Positions 1 through 11,161 of a stretch of DNA of 64,000 bases are shown here, piece by piece; position 1 is the stretch's first letter; the number at the start of each line of letters is the position of its first letter. The notes beneath the pieces are model-generated. The model worked only from the letters and a program-made list of their open reading frames with translations, ran no database searches and was not told where the DNA came from. A program made the translations under genes and the position numbers. The stretch is from the NCBI GenBank assembly GCA_007449985.2, contig VIIQ02000157.1, forward strand, positions 1-64,000, written 5' to 3'. Source of the DNA: Desmodesmus armatus (taxonomy: Eukaryota > Chlorophyta > Chlorophyceae > Sphaeropleales > Scenedesmaceae).

Positions 1-27
1 TCCCCCCTCCCACCCACCTTTGCTGGT

Positions 28-1357
28 TCAGGTCCGTAGCGCCCCGCAAATGCAGACAGCCGTGCACTGCTGTGCTGTGCCGGGGACATGCAGCAGCAGG
101 CAGGCAGTACCGTCATCAGGGCTGGGCAGCAGTGCAGCCAGTGCATCATCTGTGAGGTGCTGCCATGCTGCTGCTGTTGATGCTGCTGACACCTTGGCTT
201 GCAGGGGGTCCTGACCTGATGCTACTGCCTGGCAGCTGCATCAAGGATGGCAGCAGTCTGTGTGTTGGGGTGGCGGGAGGGGGGGGGGGGTGGAGGCAGG
301 GGAGAGGGGGCGTGTGTCAGTATGAGCGGGTGGGTGAGTGAGCAAGTGTGTGAACACAACAGGAGTACCTTGTACAAAATGTGACCAGCAATGCGTTGTT
401 CAACCCCCAACTATTGCTGCTGACACCTTGGCCTGCACGGGGTCCTGACCTGATGCTACTGCCTTGGCAGCTGCATCAAGAATAGCTGCGGTGTGTGTGC
501 AGAAGGGGGAGGGGCAGCAAACGGAGGTGGGGGTGTGAGGTGGGAGGGGGGGGGGGGGGCAGGAGACAAGGTCACGTCAAAGGGCACTGTGCATATGCCA
601 CTGTGTGCAGAGGAAGATGAGGCGGTGACCTGCTGGTGCTGCTAGTCTGTTGCTGGTGGTGGTGGTGCTGCTGCTGCTGCAAGTAAGGGTTCTGGCACAA
701 GCCCAACCTTTTAGAGCCCCACCGCCGCAATTGCCGCCACCATTGCAGCCATGTAACTGCACCACCAGATGTTGTGACAGCTTTGCTGTGCCCCTCCTGG
801 CCCTGAAAGCAGCAAATCGTCCCTTTTGCCATCGCTAAGTTGCTGCTGTTGCTGCTGCTGCTGCTGCCGCCGCTGGTGCCGCTGTTGCTGCTCCTGCACC
901 TGCTGCTTGGCCGACACACTGGACAAACCTCACACGCCCAAACATCTGGTCTAGTGCCCCTGCCATTAAAAGCACTTCTACACCACCAGTCACCCCTTCT
1001 GCTCCGTAGCATGCACACACCTGCTGCTGCTCTGCCTGTTTGCTGCTCCTCTCCTGGCTTTGCACAGCCAGTTGCCCCCGCCGCCAATGTTGACCCTCCA
1101 CACCAGCACAGACACACCTGCTGCTGCTGCGCCTGCTTTGCTGGCCTTGTAGTGACTTCAACACCAGCCCCCCCCCTCCTTCAGTTGTATTGCACGTACC
1201 TGCTGCTGCTCCGCCTGCTTTGCTGCTCCCCTCCTGGCCTTGCCGCATAGGGCCTTGGCCTGAGCAGCAATGTCGACATAGTCGGGGCACTTTGCCGCAG
1301 CAGCAAACTTGTCACGCAGCCCCTGCAGCTGAGTCCTGGGGTGGAGACGTTGGCAAC

Positions 1358-1449
<92 letters not shown>

Positions 1450-2469
1450 CCAGCGGCAGCGCAGGGCAACTGGTGAAAGAAGCAGCAGCAAGGAGATTGT
1501 ATGAGCAGCAAACTTGTCACGCAGCCCATGCAGCCGGGTCCTGGGGACCGGGGTGCGGTGGGTGGTGGTGGGGGGGGGGGTCACAACAGCATCAGCAACA
1601 GCGTCAGCAGCAGGAGCAGCAGGTGGTGACAGAACACAGCAGCAGGTGAATGCAAAAGAAGTAAAGTAAGAGAGCGATAGTGTATGGACACACACTGATG
1701 CAGGAGTGGAGGAGGTTTGCCGCCCATGTGAGGGCTGTAGGGGGATTGGTATGCTAGCAAGCAGGATGCACATCGGGAGCTCTGCATAGCAGGCGTTGTT
1801 GCTGAGCTGGGTGCTCGCTGACACACCCATCCCGCTACAGCCCTCACATGTGTGGCGAATCTCCTCCACTCCTGCAAAATTGGGTGTCCACACTATCGCT
1901 ATTTTACTCTTTGCATACACCTGACCTCAACTGCTGCTGTAAATGTAATGCTGGGCGTAACTGTTGGCCATGAGGGTGATGTTTGAGCTGTGGTTTCTGG
2001 CGATGGAACTTATGCCAGGCACATCTTGATAAAGTGCTATGCTCAAGAAGAAAGGTCCAGTTTTGGCAAGCAGTAGCTGCTCGCATGCAAAGTGTACTGC
2101 ACCAAGCCGACTGCTGCCAGCCTGGGGCCAGCAGCAGCAGCCAGCAGCAGTGAGGGGCACAGGTGCAACGAGGCAGAAGCAGGCTGCAGTCTCATTGCCT
2201 AGTCACTAAAGCAGAAACAAACTGTCTACTGATCCACCAGAGGATGTAGTCACCACAGCCCATGCAACCACTAGTGCTAGTGCTACTGTCGCAGATCACC
2301 GACACAGTCCACAACGGTCCCGCACCTCAGCTGCTCCAGCAGCTGCTCGTGAGACAGAGGCCCATCAGCTTCTTCAGGCTCTACTGTCTCGGCAGCAGGC
2401 TCATCCCTCCTGCTGCTCCATCGGAGCATCGCCCTGGGCATAGAGTTCATCCACGTCGATATCAGCCAT
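28..2469 (-). CDS. Ala/Gln-rich protein of unknown function, gene only partly resolved
   Basis: Not recognised. An ATG at 2469 opens an acidic N-terminus (starts MADIDVDELYAQG) that hits a stop after 22 codons. A one-base frame change near 2410 would continue into another acidic stretch (EEADGPLSHEQLLEQL), so the start exon looks broken or mis-assembled. A clean phase-0 exon lies at 1322-1200 (41 codons, begins GLRDKFAAAAK, ends AKQAEQQQ, donor GTACGT). Further coding-like sequence at about 270-28 reads WQHLTDDALAALLPSPDDG and stops at 28; a good donor (GTGGGT) just beyond means the gene could also run off the window. Tail copies of the 1322-1200 exon lie at 1119-1147 and 1018-1068, and a head copy at 1512-1540. 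The intron upstream of that exon holds a pure CAG array. Exon order between 1200 and 270 is not resolved. Confidence 0.35.
1361..1448. repeat. CAG/CTG trinucleotide array, about 29 units
   Basis: An uninterrupted run of CAG on the plus strand, just upstream of the acceptor of the 1322-1200 exon of the minus-strand gene. It is open in all frames as poly-Gln, poly-Ser, poly-Ala, poly-Leu or poly-Cys, which explains the spurious low-complexity reading frames here. It is most likely intronic, because the real exon starts after it at an acceptor CAG. Confidence 0.9.
1651..1917. repeat. Foldback element with arms of about 85-90 bp
   Basis: The left arm 1651-1740 and right arm 1835-1917 are imperfect reverse complements, sharing for example GCGATAGTGT / ACACTATCGC and GAGGGCTGTAG / CTACAGCCCTC. 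The spacer is about 95 bp. It lies inside the first gene, between its start exon and the CAG array. No transposase is present. It could be a MITE-like or foldback element, or an intronic hairpin. Confidence 0.75.
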
Positions 2470-4197
2470 GGCAAAATGCTCGATAGAAGATTGTAACTAT
2501 AGGAAGTAGCCAAAGCAAACGATTCGAAGCAGTTTAGCCAGTGAACACGCATAGTGGGGTGGCGAGGCAACCGAAACAGGTTTGACTTGATGCCAGGCTG
2601 TCAGGCCAACAGTACAAGACCAAGAGGCATTCGCCAGTAGCTGGCATCATGTGGTGTTTGGGGGGTGCTCACAGCAGTGTACATTGCCAAGCACTTGTTG
2701 GGGTGTCAGAATCTGCCAAGCTTTGATTGGATTGCGGGCACCCTGCAAGTTTGGATCGATTTGCTGTGTGGCTCCAGCACTGCCTCATCACAAGCTTGCG
2801 AATGACCTACTGGTTGCGTAAATGCATTGCAATGGTTTTGTTGTGTTTCTGCACTTTTGGAGCGCTTGCAGGGTCTGGGTCTGAAAGAGCCGGATTCTGA
2901 CTGAGGCATGTTCCCTTTCAAACGTCGCATTGAGGGCTCAATGAAGCTCACTGTGAACTGGATTGTATCCTTCCTTGCCAACACAGCATATATGAAGCAA
3001 GTGCTACAAGTCCACATTTTTTCACAACCTGCCTTGCATCTTGTATCCTTCCATCGCATCCACTCCTTGCAAGCTTGGCAAGTTCCAACCATCAAACTGA
3101 CCACTGCCAGCGATCAAACTAAACAACGACATGGCTCCACACTCATCCATGGTGCACCACAGATGGCAGCAACGACCATGGGCCAAACAAGCAAAAAACA
3201 GCCCACCACCCACCTCAAAGACTGTACAAATCTCCACCCAATACCATATTGAGCCACGTTGGCATCATCCTGCTGACCACACCCACAGTATTTGAGACAC
3301 ACACCTGCTGACCACACCCACATTGTTGACACACACCTGCTGGCCCAAACCTCTGGCGATAAAACACCTGGTGACCCCAAACCTCTGGTACAACTCCTTG
3401 TGTGAAAATCATACTGCTGACCCCAACCCTCTGGTACAAATCTGCTGACCCCAGTCCTCTGGTCAAAGCTGCCAACCCAATCCGACCCAATCCTTTGGTA
3501 ATTCCGACTGCACAGCACTGGCCGTGTCACAAGACAGATCGAATGTGATCTGCAGAAGGAGACTCTCCTTCTGTTGAACAGACCTAGCAGCAACTTGTCA
3601 ACACCGGCGCAGATGGCACAGGCGAGACAAGAAGAAATGACCAATGGCACATAGCCGGCTGAGCTGCTGAGAAAAAGATACAAGGGAACAACCCAAAAGA
3701 TACAAACTACAAGAGATACAACCGCGCTGACTGTACACTTTGCTGATCACAGATACAACAGACCAAGACCCTGCCTGCAGGGGTCTAACGTCAACCCAAA
3801 ACCTGTACACAGGCCCCATGGCCAGATATGCTTCCCCAGTCGCAGGGGCTGACGCATGACCGCAGATAGTAAGAAAAGCTGTAAACAAACGCCCTGTGCT
3901 GCCCCGATTGCAGGGGCCAACACAAAACACCCGGTGATACCCCAATTGCAGGGGCGAACACACAGCCAACAAGAAACAAGGACAAGCCTCTGCACAATCC
4001 CCTCTGTGTCGCCCCTGTTGCAAGGGCAAAGCGCGCACAAACCACTGAAGTAAGCAGAAAGGGGCAGAAGCAACCCTAGCCTGTTCTACGCCCCGTCAGC
4101 TGCGTTGCCACCCAGAGAGCAGCAGCTCAGCATCCTCTGAGGATGGCGACATAGATTCTATCTTAGCAGCAGCGTCCGCCAGGTCGTCCAGCGTCCC
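2470..4197. other. Intergenic region with short degenerate repeats
   Basis: This lies between the start of the first gene and the end of the next one, both on the minus strand. I see no convincing exon. 3240-3480 holds a loose tandem repeat of a CTGCTGACC(A/C)CA...CCTCTGGTA type. 3767-4030 holds five copies of a short motif around TTGCAGGGGC, at about 3770, 3836, 3904, 3943 and 4015. The promoter of the first gene should lie just above 2470, but no clear element could be picked. Confidence 0.5.
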
Positions 4198-7100
4198 TCA
4201 GTTGAAAACCTCAGCCGTGCCGGCAGCAGCACCAACACCAACAGTGCCCTGCCGCTTGGCTTTCTTGCCCGATGCTGCCTTCACACCCCCAGCAGCAGCA
4301 GCCCCACGCTTGCGGCCTCTGCCAGCAGCCGTTTTCCCACAGTCGGGGTTGGGGCAGGACCACTTGGAGCCTTTGCCCTGGCGCTGTGGCCTAGCACCTG
4401 CTGCTGCTGCTGGGCTGGGGGCAGGTGTGCCGCATGGTGTACTGCAAGACCAGAACTTGCATGTGGTGCATTTGTGCAAAAGGCCGCCAGCTGCCTCTGT
4501 CCCACAGCCGATACACACCCGCCCTGCTGCGGCATCAGCACTGGCTGGTGGTGCAGCAACTGCTGCAGGCTGACTTGCTGCATACCTTGCTGATGCTCTG
4601 CTGCTCCTGCTGTTGCCGCTGCTGCTGAGGAAGGCTTGCTTGGGAGGGCCGGCCAGAATGCTCTGGTCCGCAGCAGCAGCTGCAGTGCGCTGCCGCTTGG
4701 GGGTCTTGACTGCCGCTGCCTCCCAGAGCCCAGCAACAGCAGCAGGACGCTTGCCCTTGATGCCCTCTGATGCTACCCAGCCTTCACGCCCTTGGAAGCC
4801 TTAGCGCCCCTAGCTGCACCAGCGCTCTGCTTGCTGTTGGGGGGCTGGTTGGCTGGTGGTGTCACGTCCGCAGCGGCGGCAGCAGCAGCAGCAGGGTGTG
4901 CCGGGAAGTAGAAGGGCTGTGACATCTATGGTGCAAGGCAGCAGGGAGGGGGGATAGCAGGGAAAGGCAGAGGCACATCGTCAGTGCGCAAGATCATGAG
5001 TGTGAAAATGTTGGGCGAGGGGCTGCAGCTGGTGGAAGTCACAACTTGCAGGACTGCCAACAAGGGGGTGTATCGCCACCAGAGCAATTTGGCTCGCTGG
5101 CTAGCACTAAGGTTGAGATTGTGTTCCAAAACCTGTGCTGGTACTGTACTGCTTCACTCAGTAGGTGCCGATGCTGTTTGCTGTGTTGCGTTCATATTGG
5201 ATGCTGATCCTTGACAACAATAATCGAGTCCTACTCAAGCATGCGGACACATTCTGCACACAGCCTGCCCCTCTCCCTCACCTGCATGGCCAGCGACATG
5301 GGCAGCTCGCTCTCGAAAGCAGCGGCATCAAAGGGCACATTGTAGTCCTCGCCCGCGCCCTCACCAGCGGCAGCAGCAACGGCAGCAGCAAAGGGGTCAG
5401 CGTGGTGCTCGTCCTCGCCATCACCGTAGTCAGGGTAGTCATTGTTCTCAAAGGCCGCGAGGGCAGCAGCCATGGCAGCTGCGGCGGCGGCACCATTGGG
5501 CGCAGCGCAGTGCTCACCCTCGCCAGTGAGCTCAAATGCTGCGCAGGGTTTGAACAGGCCACATGGGCGCTGCCAGAAAAAAGTGCAAATTGCAAGATGC
5601 AGGGAAGCTGTGCTGAAGCATCCTTGCATGTGGTGAGTATGTGTGCTGAGCTGTGGTGCTTTTTTGCTGTGTGGGCTTGCTTGCTAGTACAGCGGCTGCA
5701 CTGCCAGTTGTGCTTGGCAGTCCCACAGCCGAATGGGTGACCTGAACCCCATTTGGGCTGAACGAGGTGTAGAGATAAGCAGCATGCGTCCAGGCAGAGC
5801 GGCTGCCATGTGCATCCCCTGGGCTTTGGGGCGTGATGGTGAAAATCTCCGGGAGACAAGCTTTTTGACATCGCCGCCTGGCAGCTCCACCTCCTGCAGG
5901 GGCTGTGGGGCGGGGATGTGCTGGGGCGCAGGGGTGAAGCTGATGGGGCGCTGCACAGCAGGAAAGCAAACATGCAGGCGACAAGCAAGGAGGGGCCCTT
6001 AGAAGACTGCTTCTTCTTAGAGCATCCGCACAATCAAGCGCAAAAGATGAACACTTGAGCTAAAGCTGTCCTAACATGTATGACTACACTGCAGTACTGT
6101 TTCATGCTGCTAGAAACAGTGCTGCAGTGTAGCCATACATGTTGGGACAGCTTAAGCTAGAGTGCATGATGCACAGGGCAGGCTGAATGCAAGTGTGATT
6201 GGCGCTACCTGTTCGCTCCCTCGGTTCAAGCAAAGAGGCGCTGCAGAAATGAGCTCATGGTCTCACTTTCGCAGCGCCTCTTTGCTTGAACCGAGGAAGC
6301 TACTAGGCGCAACCATGCTGTGCAGATGCATGCGGTGTCGTCAGTCACTCCATGTTCTCAGACTGATGTGACCAGTGGAGCAGTCAATGTTACGGGTGTA
6401 ACATCGAAAGATTTAATTTGTTAACTTGGGACACCACGCAGCGCATGCTTGTGGCTGCCATGCACAAATGTCTAACCCACCTGCTGTTGGACAACCACGG
6501 CTGTTGTAGGCAGTGCAATCTCCTCGGCAGCGGCGGCAGCAGCAGCATCGCCGCCTGGCAGCACCACCTCCTGCAGGGGCTGTGGGGCGGGATTGGGCTT
6601 AGGGGCGGGGATGAAGCTGCTTATGCGCTGCACAGCGGGAAAGCAAACATGCAGGCAACAAGCAAGGAGGGGCCCTTAGAAGACTGCTTCTTCTTAGAGC
6701 ATCCGCACAAACCAACGCAAGAGATGAACACTCTAGCTAAAGCTGTCCTAACATGTATGACTACACTGCAGTACTGTTTCATGCTGCTAGAAACAGTGCT
6801 GCAGTGTAGCCATACATGTTGGGACAGCTTAAGCTAGAGTGCATGATGCACAGGGCAGGCTGAATGCAAGTGTGATTGGCGCTACCTGTTCGCTCCCTCG
6901 GTTCAAGCAAAGAGGCGCTGCAGAAATGAGCTCATGGTCTCACTTTCGCAGCGCCTCTTTGCTTGAACCGAGGAAGCTACTAGGCGCAACCATGCTGTGC
7001 AGATGCATGCGGTGTCGTCAGTCACTCCATGTTCTCAGACTGATGTGACCAGTGGAGCAGTCAATGTTACGGGTGTAACATCGAAAGATTTAATTTGTTA

Positions 7101-10100
7101 ACTTGGGACACCACGCAGCGCATGCTTGTGGCTGCCATGCACAAATGTCTAACCCACCTGCTGTTGGACAACCACGGCTGTTGTAGGCAGTGCAATCTCC
7201 TCGGCAGCGGCGGCAGCAGCAGCATCGCCGCCTGGCAGCACCACCTCCTGCAGGGGCTGTGGGGCGGGATTGGGCTTAGGGGCGGGGATGAAGCTGCTTA
7301 TGCGCTGCACAGCGGGAAAGCAAACATGCAGGCAACAAGCAAGGAGGGGCCCTTAGAAGACTGCTTCTTCTAAGAGCATCCGCACAAACCAACGCAAGAG
7401 ATGAACACTCTAGCTAAAGCTGTCCTAACATGACTAAACTGCAGCACTGTTTCATGCTGCTGGAAACAGTGCTGCAGTGTAGCCATACATGTTGAGACAG
7501 CTTGAGCTAGAGTGCATGATGCACAGGGCAAGCTGGCTGCAAGCGTAATTGGCGCTACCTGTTCGCTCCCTCGGTTCAAGCAAAGAGGCGCTGCAAAAGT
7601 GAGCTCGTGGTCTCACTTTCGCAGCGCTTCTTTGCTTGAACCGAGGGAGGTACTAGGCGCAACCATGCTGTGCAGATGCATGCGGTGTCGTCAGTCACTC
7701 CATGTTCTCACTTGCAGATACCCCTCTTTGATGTGACCAATGGAGCAGTCAATGTCACCGGGAAAACATTGAAAGGTTTAACCTGCTGACTTGGGACACC
7801 ACGCAGTGCATGCACGTGCCTATATGTGTGGCTGCTATGCAAGGAGGTTGAACCCACCTGCTGCTGTCCGTCCTCGACTGCTGCAGGCATTGCGTCGTCC
7901 TCAGCGGCAGCAGCACCAGCAGCGTTGCCTGGCAGCTCCACCTCCTGCAGGGGCTGTGGGGCGGGGATGTGCTGGGGCGCAGGGTAGAAGCTGATGGGGC
8001 GCTGCACAGCAGGAAAGCAAACATGCAGGCAACAAGCAAGGAGGGGCCCTTAGAAGACTGTTTCTTCTAAGAGCATCCGCACACAAGCGTGCTGAGCATG
8101 AACACTCGTGCTGAGCATTATCACTCTAGCTCAAGCTGTCTTAACATGCATGGCTACACTGCAGCACTGTTTCTAGCAGCATGAAGGCATAAGCAAGTTG
8201 CTGATGAGCAAGTTGCTCATGCCTTCATGCTGCTACAAACAATGTTGCAGAGTAGCCATACAAGTTAGGATAGCTTCAGCTAGAGTGCATGATGCACAGG
8301 GCAGGTTGGATGCAAGTGTGATTGGCGGTACCTGTTCGCTCCCTGGGTCAAAGCAAAGACGCACTGCAAAGTGAGAGCAGGATCTCTGTCCAGATCCTGT
8401 TCTCAATTTGCAGCGCGTCTTTGCTTTGACCCAGAGAGCGAACAGGTACCGCCAATCACACTTGCATCCTGCTTGCTCTGCATGAAGGCATGAAGGCATG
8501 AGCTGAATGCACACAGGACAAGCTGGATGCAAGTGTGATAGGCGCTACCTAGTCAATCCTTCGGTTGAAGCAAAGAGGCGCTGCAAAAGCGAGAACAGGT
8601 GCTCCTGTTCTCAGTGTAGCAGCGCCTTTTTGTTTCAACCGAGGGAGCGACTAGGCGCAACCATGCCGTGCAGATGCATGTGGTGTCGTCAGTCACTCCA
8701 TGTTCTCACTTTTGGTAGAGACCCTTTGATGTAACCAATGGAGCAGTCAATGGTACACTTGCGCATAGCATTGAAAGGTTTGATCTGCTGGACTGGATGA
8801 CACCACGCAGTGCATGCGCATGCCTATACTGTTTTGGCTGCCATCCACACAAAGGGCAAACCCACCTGCTGCTGTCCAACCCCGGCTGTTGTAGGCAGTG
8901 CGATCTCCTCGGCAGCGGCGGCAGCAGCGGCATCGCCGCCTGGCAGCTCCAGCTGCTGCAGGGGCTGTGGTGCAGGAGAGAACCTGGCCCAAGTCTGCAA
9001 CAGCAGCAGCACACATGCAAAGCAGCAACAGGTCATTTCACAAGCAAAATTATATTGTTAAAGCAGCTGCATACTCACACTCTGGATGCGAACAGTACAG
9101 CTGCCCAGCATGCATGCTACAGCCACACTGCCTCTACTGCATAAGGCAAGAGCATAACAGCTGAATGCAGGTGTGGCCTGGCAAAACCCAGTCACATATA
9201 CTTCTCACTTGCAGAAGCCCCTCACTGATGACTGTGCTACCGTGCCACCACTAGTTGCCTCAACACAGCCTTGCAATCATTGGCATATATATGTAGTGTT
9301 GTATCTCCACACATTCATGTCAAGCCCACCTGTCCAGCCTTGAAGGCTTCTGCGCGCTTGTTCCTCTCTGTGATGATGATGCGCACCTAAAGACAAGGAG
9401 CAGGGCAGTATGTTGTGCGTCAGGTCCCACTTCTATGCACTGCAGTGTGATCAAAGTCCTGTACTTGTGCTGTGCTTGGCTCTACAGCTTGCACTGCAAG
9501 CTTGTCGGTGACAAGGGACTGACTCCTGACTCCCATAAAGTACACATGTCTGTTGAACACAATAGGTTGCAACATATGAGCTGCATTGAACATGTGTTTG
9601 GGACGCTGTACAGCTAACATACTAAGTCTACAGACCCTGCAGCCAGGTGCACCCACCTCCCCATCCTCCTCCCCTGCGAGGTTCAGCTGGTGCAGGGCGC
9701 CCTTGTCAAACTGTGAGGTGGAAGATGAGATGTTGAACCGCTTGTCAACCTGGAAACACAGCACAAAGCGGCACAAGCAGTGGAGGCCTAGAGTACGATG
9801 CTTGACAAGCACACGCTGCGCATCTGCTGCACAAAAAGAAATTGGTTGGCTGGATGGTCCTGAGGTTATGCTTTGCCCCTGTATACCGGTAGCATATTGT
9901 ACTGCAGTGCACTACACTGCACTGCCCTTTGATGGTTTGTGCGACTGAATCTTTACTAGATTGACAAGCGACGCTGATGCACAGAATAAGCCATGCTGAC
10001 GCAAATCCACACCCTTACCTGCTGTGTCTGGCTGTCTGAGAAGCACCGCAGGCTGTCAGGCCCCCGCAGGTAGGTGACCATGTAGCCAAAGGCCCTGTAA

Positions 10101-11161
10101 ATCTTGGCGAGGCATGAGGTAGGCTTGAGTGGGATCTTGAAGGTGATGGCGCCGACCTCGTCGCCCCTCTGCACAAGCGCCTCGTACAAGCGCCGCTCAT
10201 TGTCGCCCAGTTCAGGCACAGGTAGGGCACGGCTGTAGAAGCTGGCCTGTAGGGGCAGAGTAGTGCGTGACAATGCGCTTAGTCCATGTTGGTGGTGTTG
10301 GTGATGGTAGTAAGTGCTGAAGCTAGGCATTAGTGATTATAGTCAAAGAAAATCACCGGTGCGCATCAATGGCGTCGATTGGCAAGCCTTCCCTAGTGCT
10401 TTGCCAATCTGGCAGCAGCAGATCTAGATCTGTCTGCTGCAGGGGCACAGTTCCCAAGCTGCACCTAGAGCAATGCAAGGCTGAGGTAGCTGTAGTCTAC
10501 AGTGCTATACTTACGGCGTTTGGCACCAGTTGCCCATTTGCTGCCTTGTCCAGCACGACCTTCTTCAATTCCTTCTTCAGCAGCAAGTACTTCAGATGGT
10601 CCGCGGACAGGACATCACGGTATCTGTACAGCGTGCCTTCCTCAAAGAAGGATGCGCTGAGTTTGACAATGCCCACCGCCCCTGCAACCAGACAGTACTG
10701 CTGCAGTGTTAGAAAAGAGGGCAGCCGATGCAGGACAGCCACAGACCAAAGACATGAAAGGATTCAACAATAACTGCGATGGTTGACTCAATTGCATCCT
10801 CACCGTTATCCCAGACCAGCGTAGCACCCTCCACATCGCCAACCACCACACCAGCATTGTATGTGGTGCCATCCTTTGACGACACGAACGCTGTGGATAC
10901 TTTGTCACGCACATCTGCACTGCTGTGGACCTGCACAAGTGCATGCACTCTCTGGCCCTTACGCTTAGGGCCCAGCCTGGCAGCAGCTGCTGCCCTCTCG
11001 CCCTGCAGCAATATTTCGCAACTTGTAAGCAGAACCCAGCATCTTAACTATTGTTAAGGTCTTCATGGCTGCTCTCACACGCTCACCCTCACGCAGAAGC
11101 TCGGCAGGACTGCGCCTCCCTTGCCCACCGACGAAATAGCATACTGCGGTTTCTGATTCAT
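4198..11161 (-). CDS. Large protein of unknown family with Cys-rich C-terminus and repeated internal exon
   Basis: Not recognised. Exons with good splice sites and consistent phase: 11161-11087 (ATG, starts MNQKPQYAISSVGKGG), 11002-10804, 10681-10515, 10246-10019, 9749-9657, 9386-9330, 8964-8866, 8784-8710, then copies of one symmetrical phase-0 exon at 8001-7858, 7304-7158 and 6627-6481 (pattern PAPQPLQEVELPGG followed by Ala/acidic residues and QQQ), then 5569-5282 (acidic, Ala-rich) and a last exon 4925-4198. The folded part is the first ~250 residues; I could not assign a family. The C-terminus has two Cys clusters (CIGCG, CTTCKFWSC, later CPNPDC) in a basic Ala/Gly-rich context, suggesting a zinc-binding, possibly nuclear, tail. 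A fourth head of the repeated exon starts at 5950 but runs into other sequence. The last exon changes frame near 4793. Expected product is about 800 residues. Confidence 0.6.
6057..6310. repeat. Pair of intronic foldback hairpins (unit 1)
   Basis: Hairpin 1 spans 6057-6159, with arms of about 48 bp around a tiny loop; CTGTCCTAACATGTATG pairs with CATACATGTTGGGACAG. Hairpin 2 spans 6201-6310; CGGTTCAAGCAAAGAGGCGC pairs with GCGCCTCTTTGCTTGAACCG. Both lie in an intron of the minus-strand gene and so would be transcribed with it. Confidence 0.85.
6734..6987. repeat. Pair of intronic foldback hairpins (unit 2)
   Basis: Exact counterpart of the 6057-6310 pair, shifted by 677 bp: hairpin 1 at 6734-6836 and hairpin 2 at 6878-6987, without a difference that I could see. 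Confidence 0.85.
7411..7660. repeat. Pair of intronic foldback hairpins (unit 3, diverged)
   Basis: Same arrangement as units 1 and 2 but with substitutions and a shorter first arm. Hairpin 1 is at about 7411-7510 and hairpin 2 at 7551-7660. Substitutions in the second hairpin leave most of the pairing intact. Confidence 0.8.
8127..8662. repeat. Three long intronic foldback hairpins (unit 4)
   Basis: 8127-8283 is a variant of hairpin 1 with an inserted inner palindrome. 8308-8470 has arms of about 60 bp that pair almost perfectly (GCGAACAGGTACCGCCAATC on the right arm). 8543-8662 is a further variant of hairpin 2. The arms differ in sequence from units 1-3 but each keeps its own complementarity. 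Confidence 0.8.

Larger units (their letters stand above)
6041..7394. repeat. Two tandem, essentially identical 677-bp units
   Basis: From about 6041 every stretch I compared recurs 677 bp later. Small ORFs at 6162-6371 and 6839-7048 are identical, and the exon copies at 6627-6481 and 7304-7158 match. Each unit contains one copy of the repeated exon of the 4198-11161 gene, a decayed neighbouring exon and two foldback hairpins. Diverged units follow at about 7395-8075 and 8076-9040. The near identity implies a recent duplication or gene conversion. Confidence 0.9.

Noticed and set aside
840..1920. Several overlapping ORFs on both strands (poly-Leu, poly-Cys, poly-Gln, poly-Ser)
   Set aside because: All are readings of the CAG/CTG array and its surroundings in different frames.
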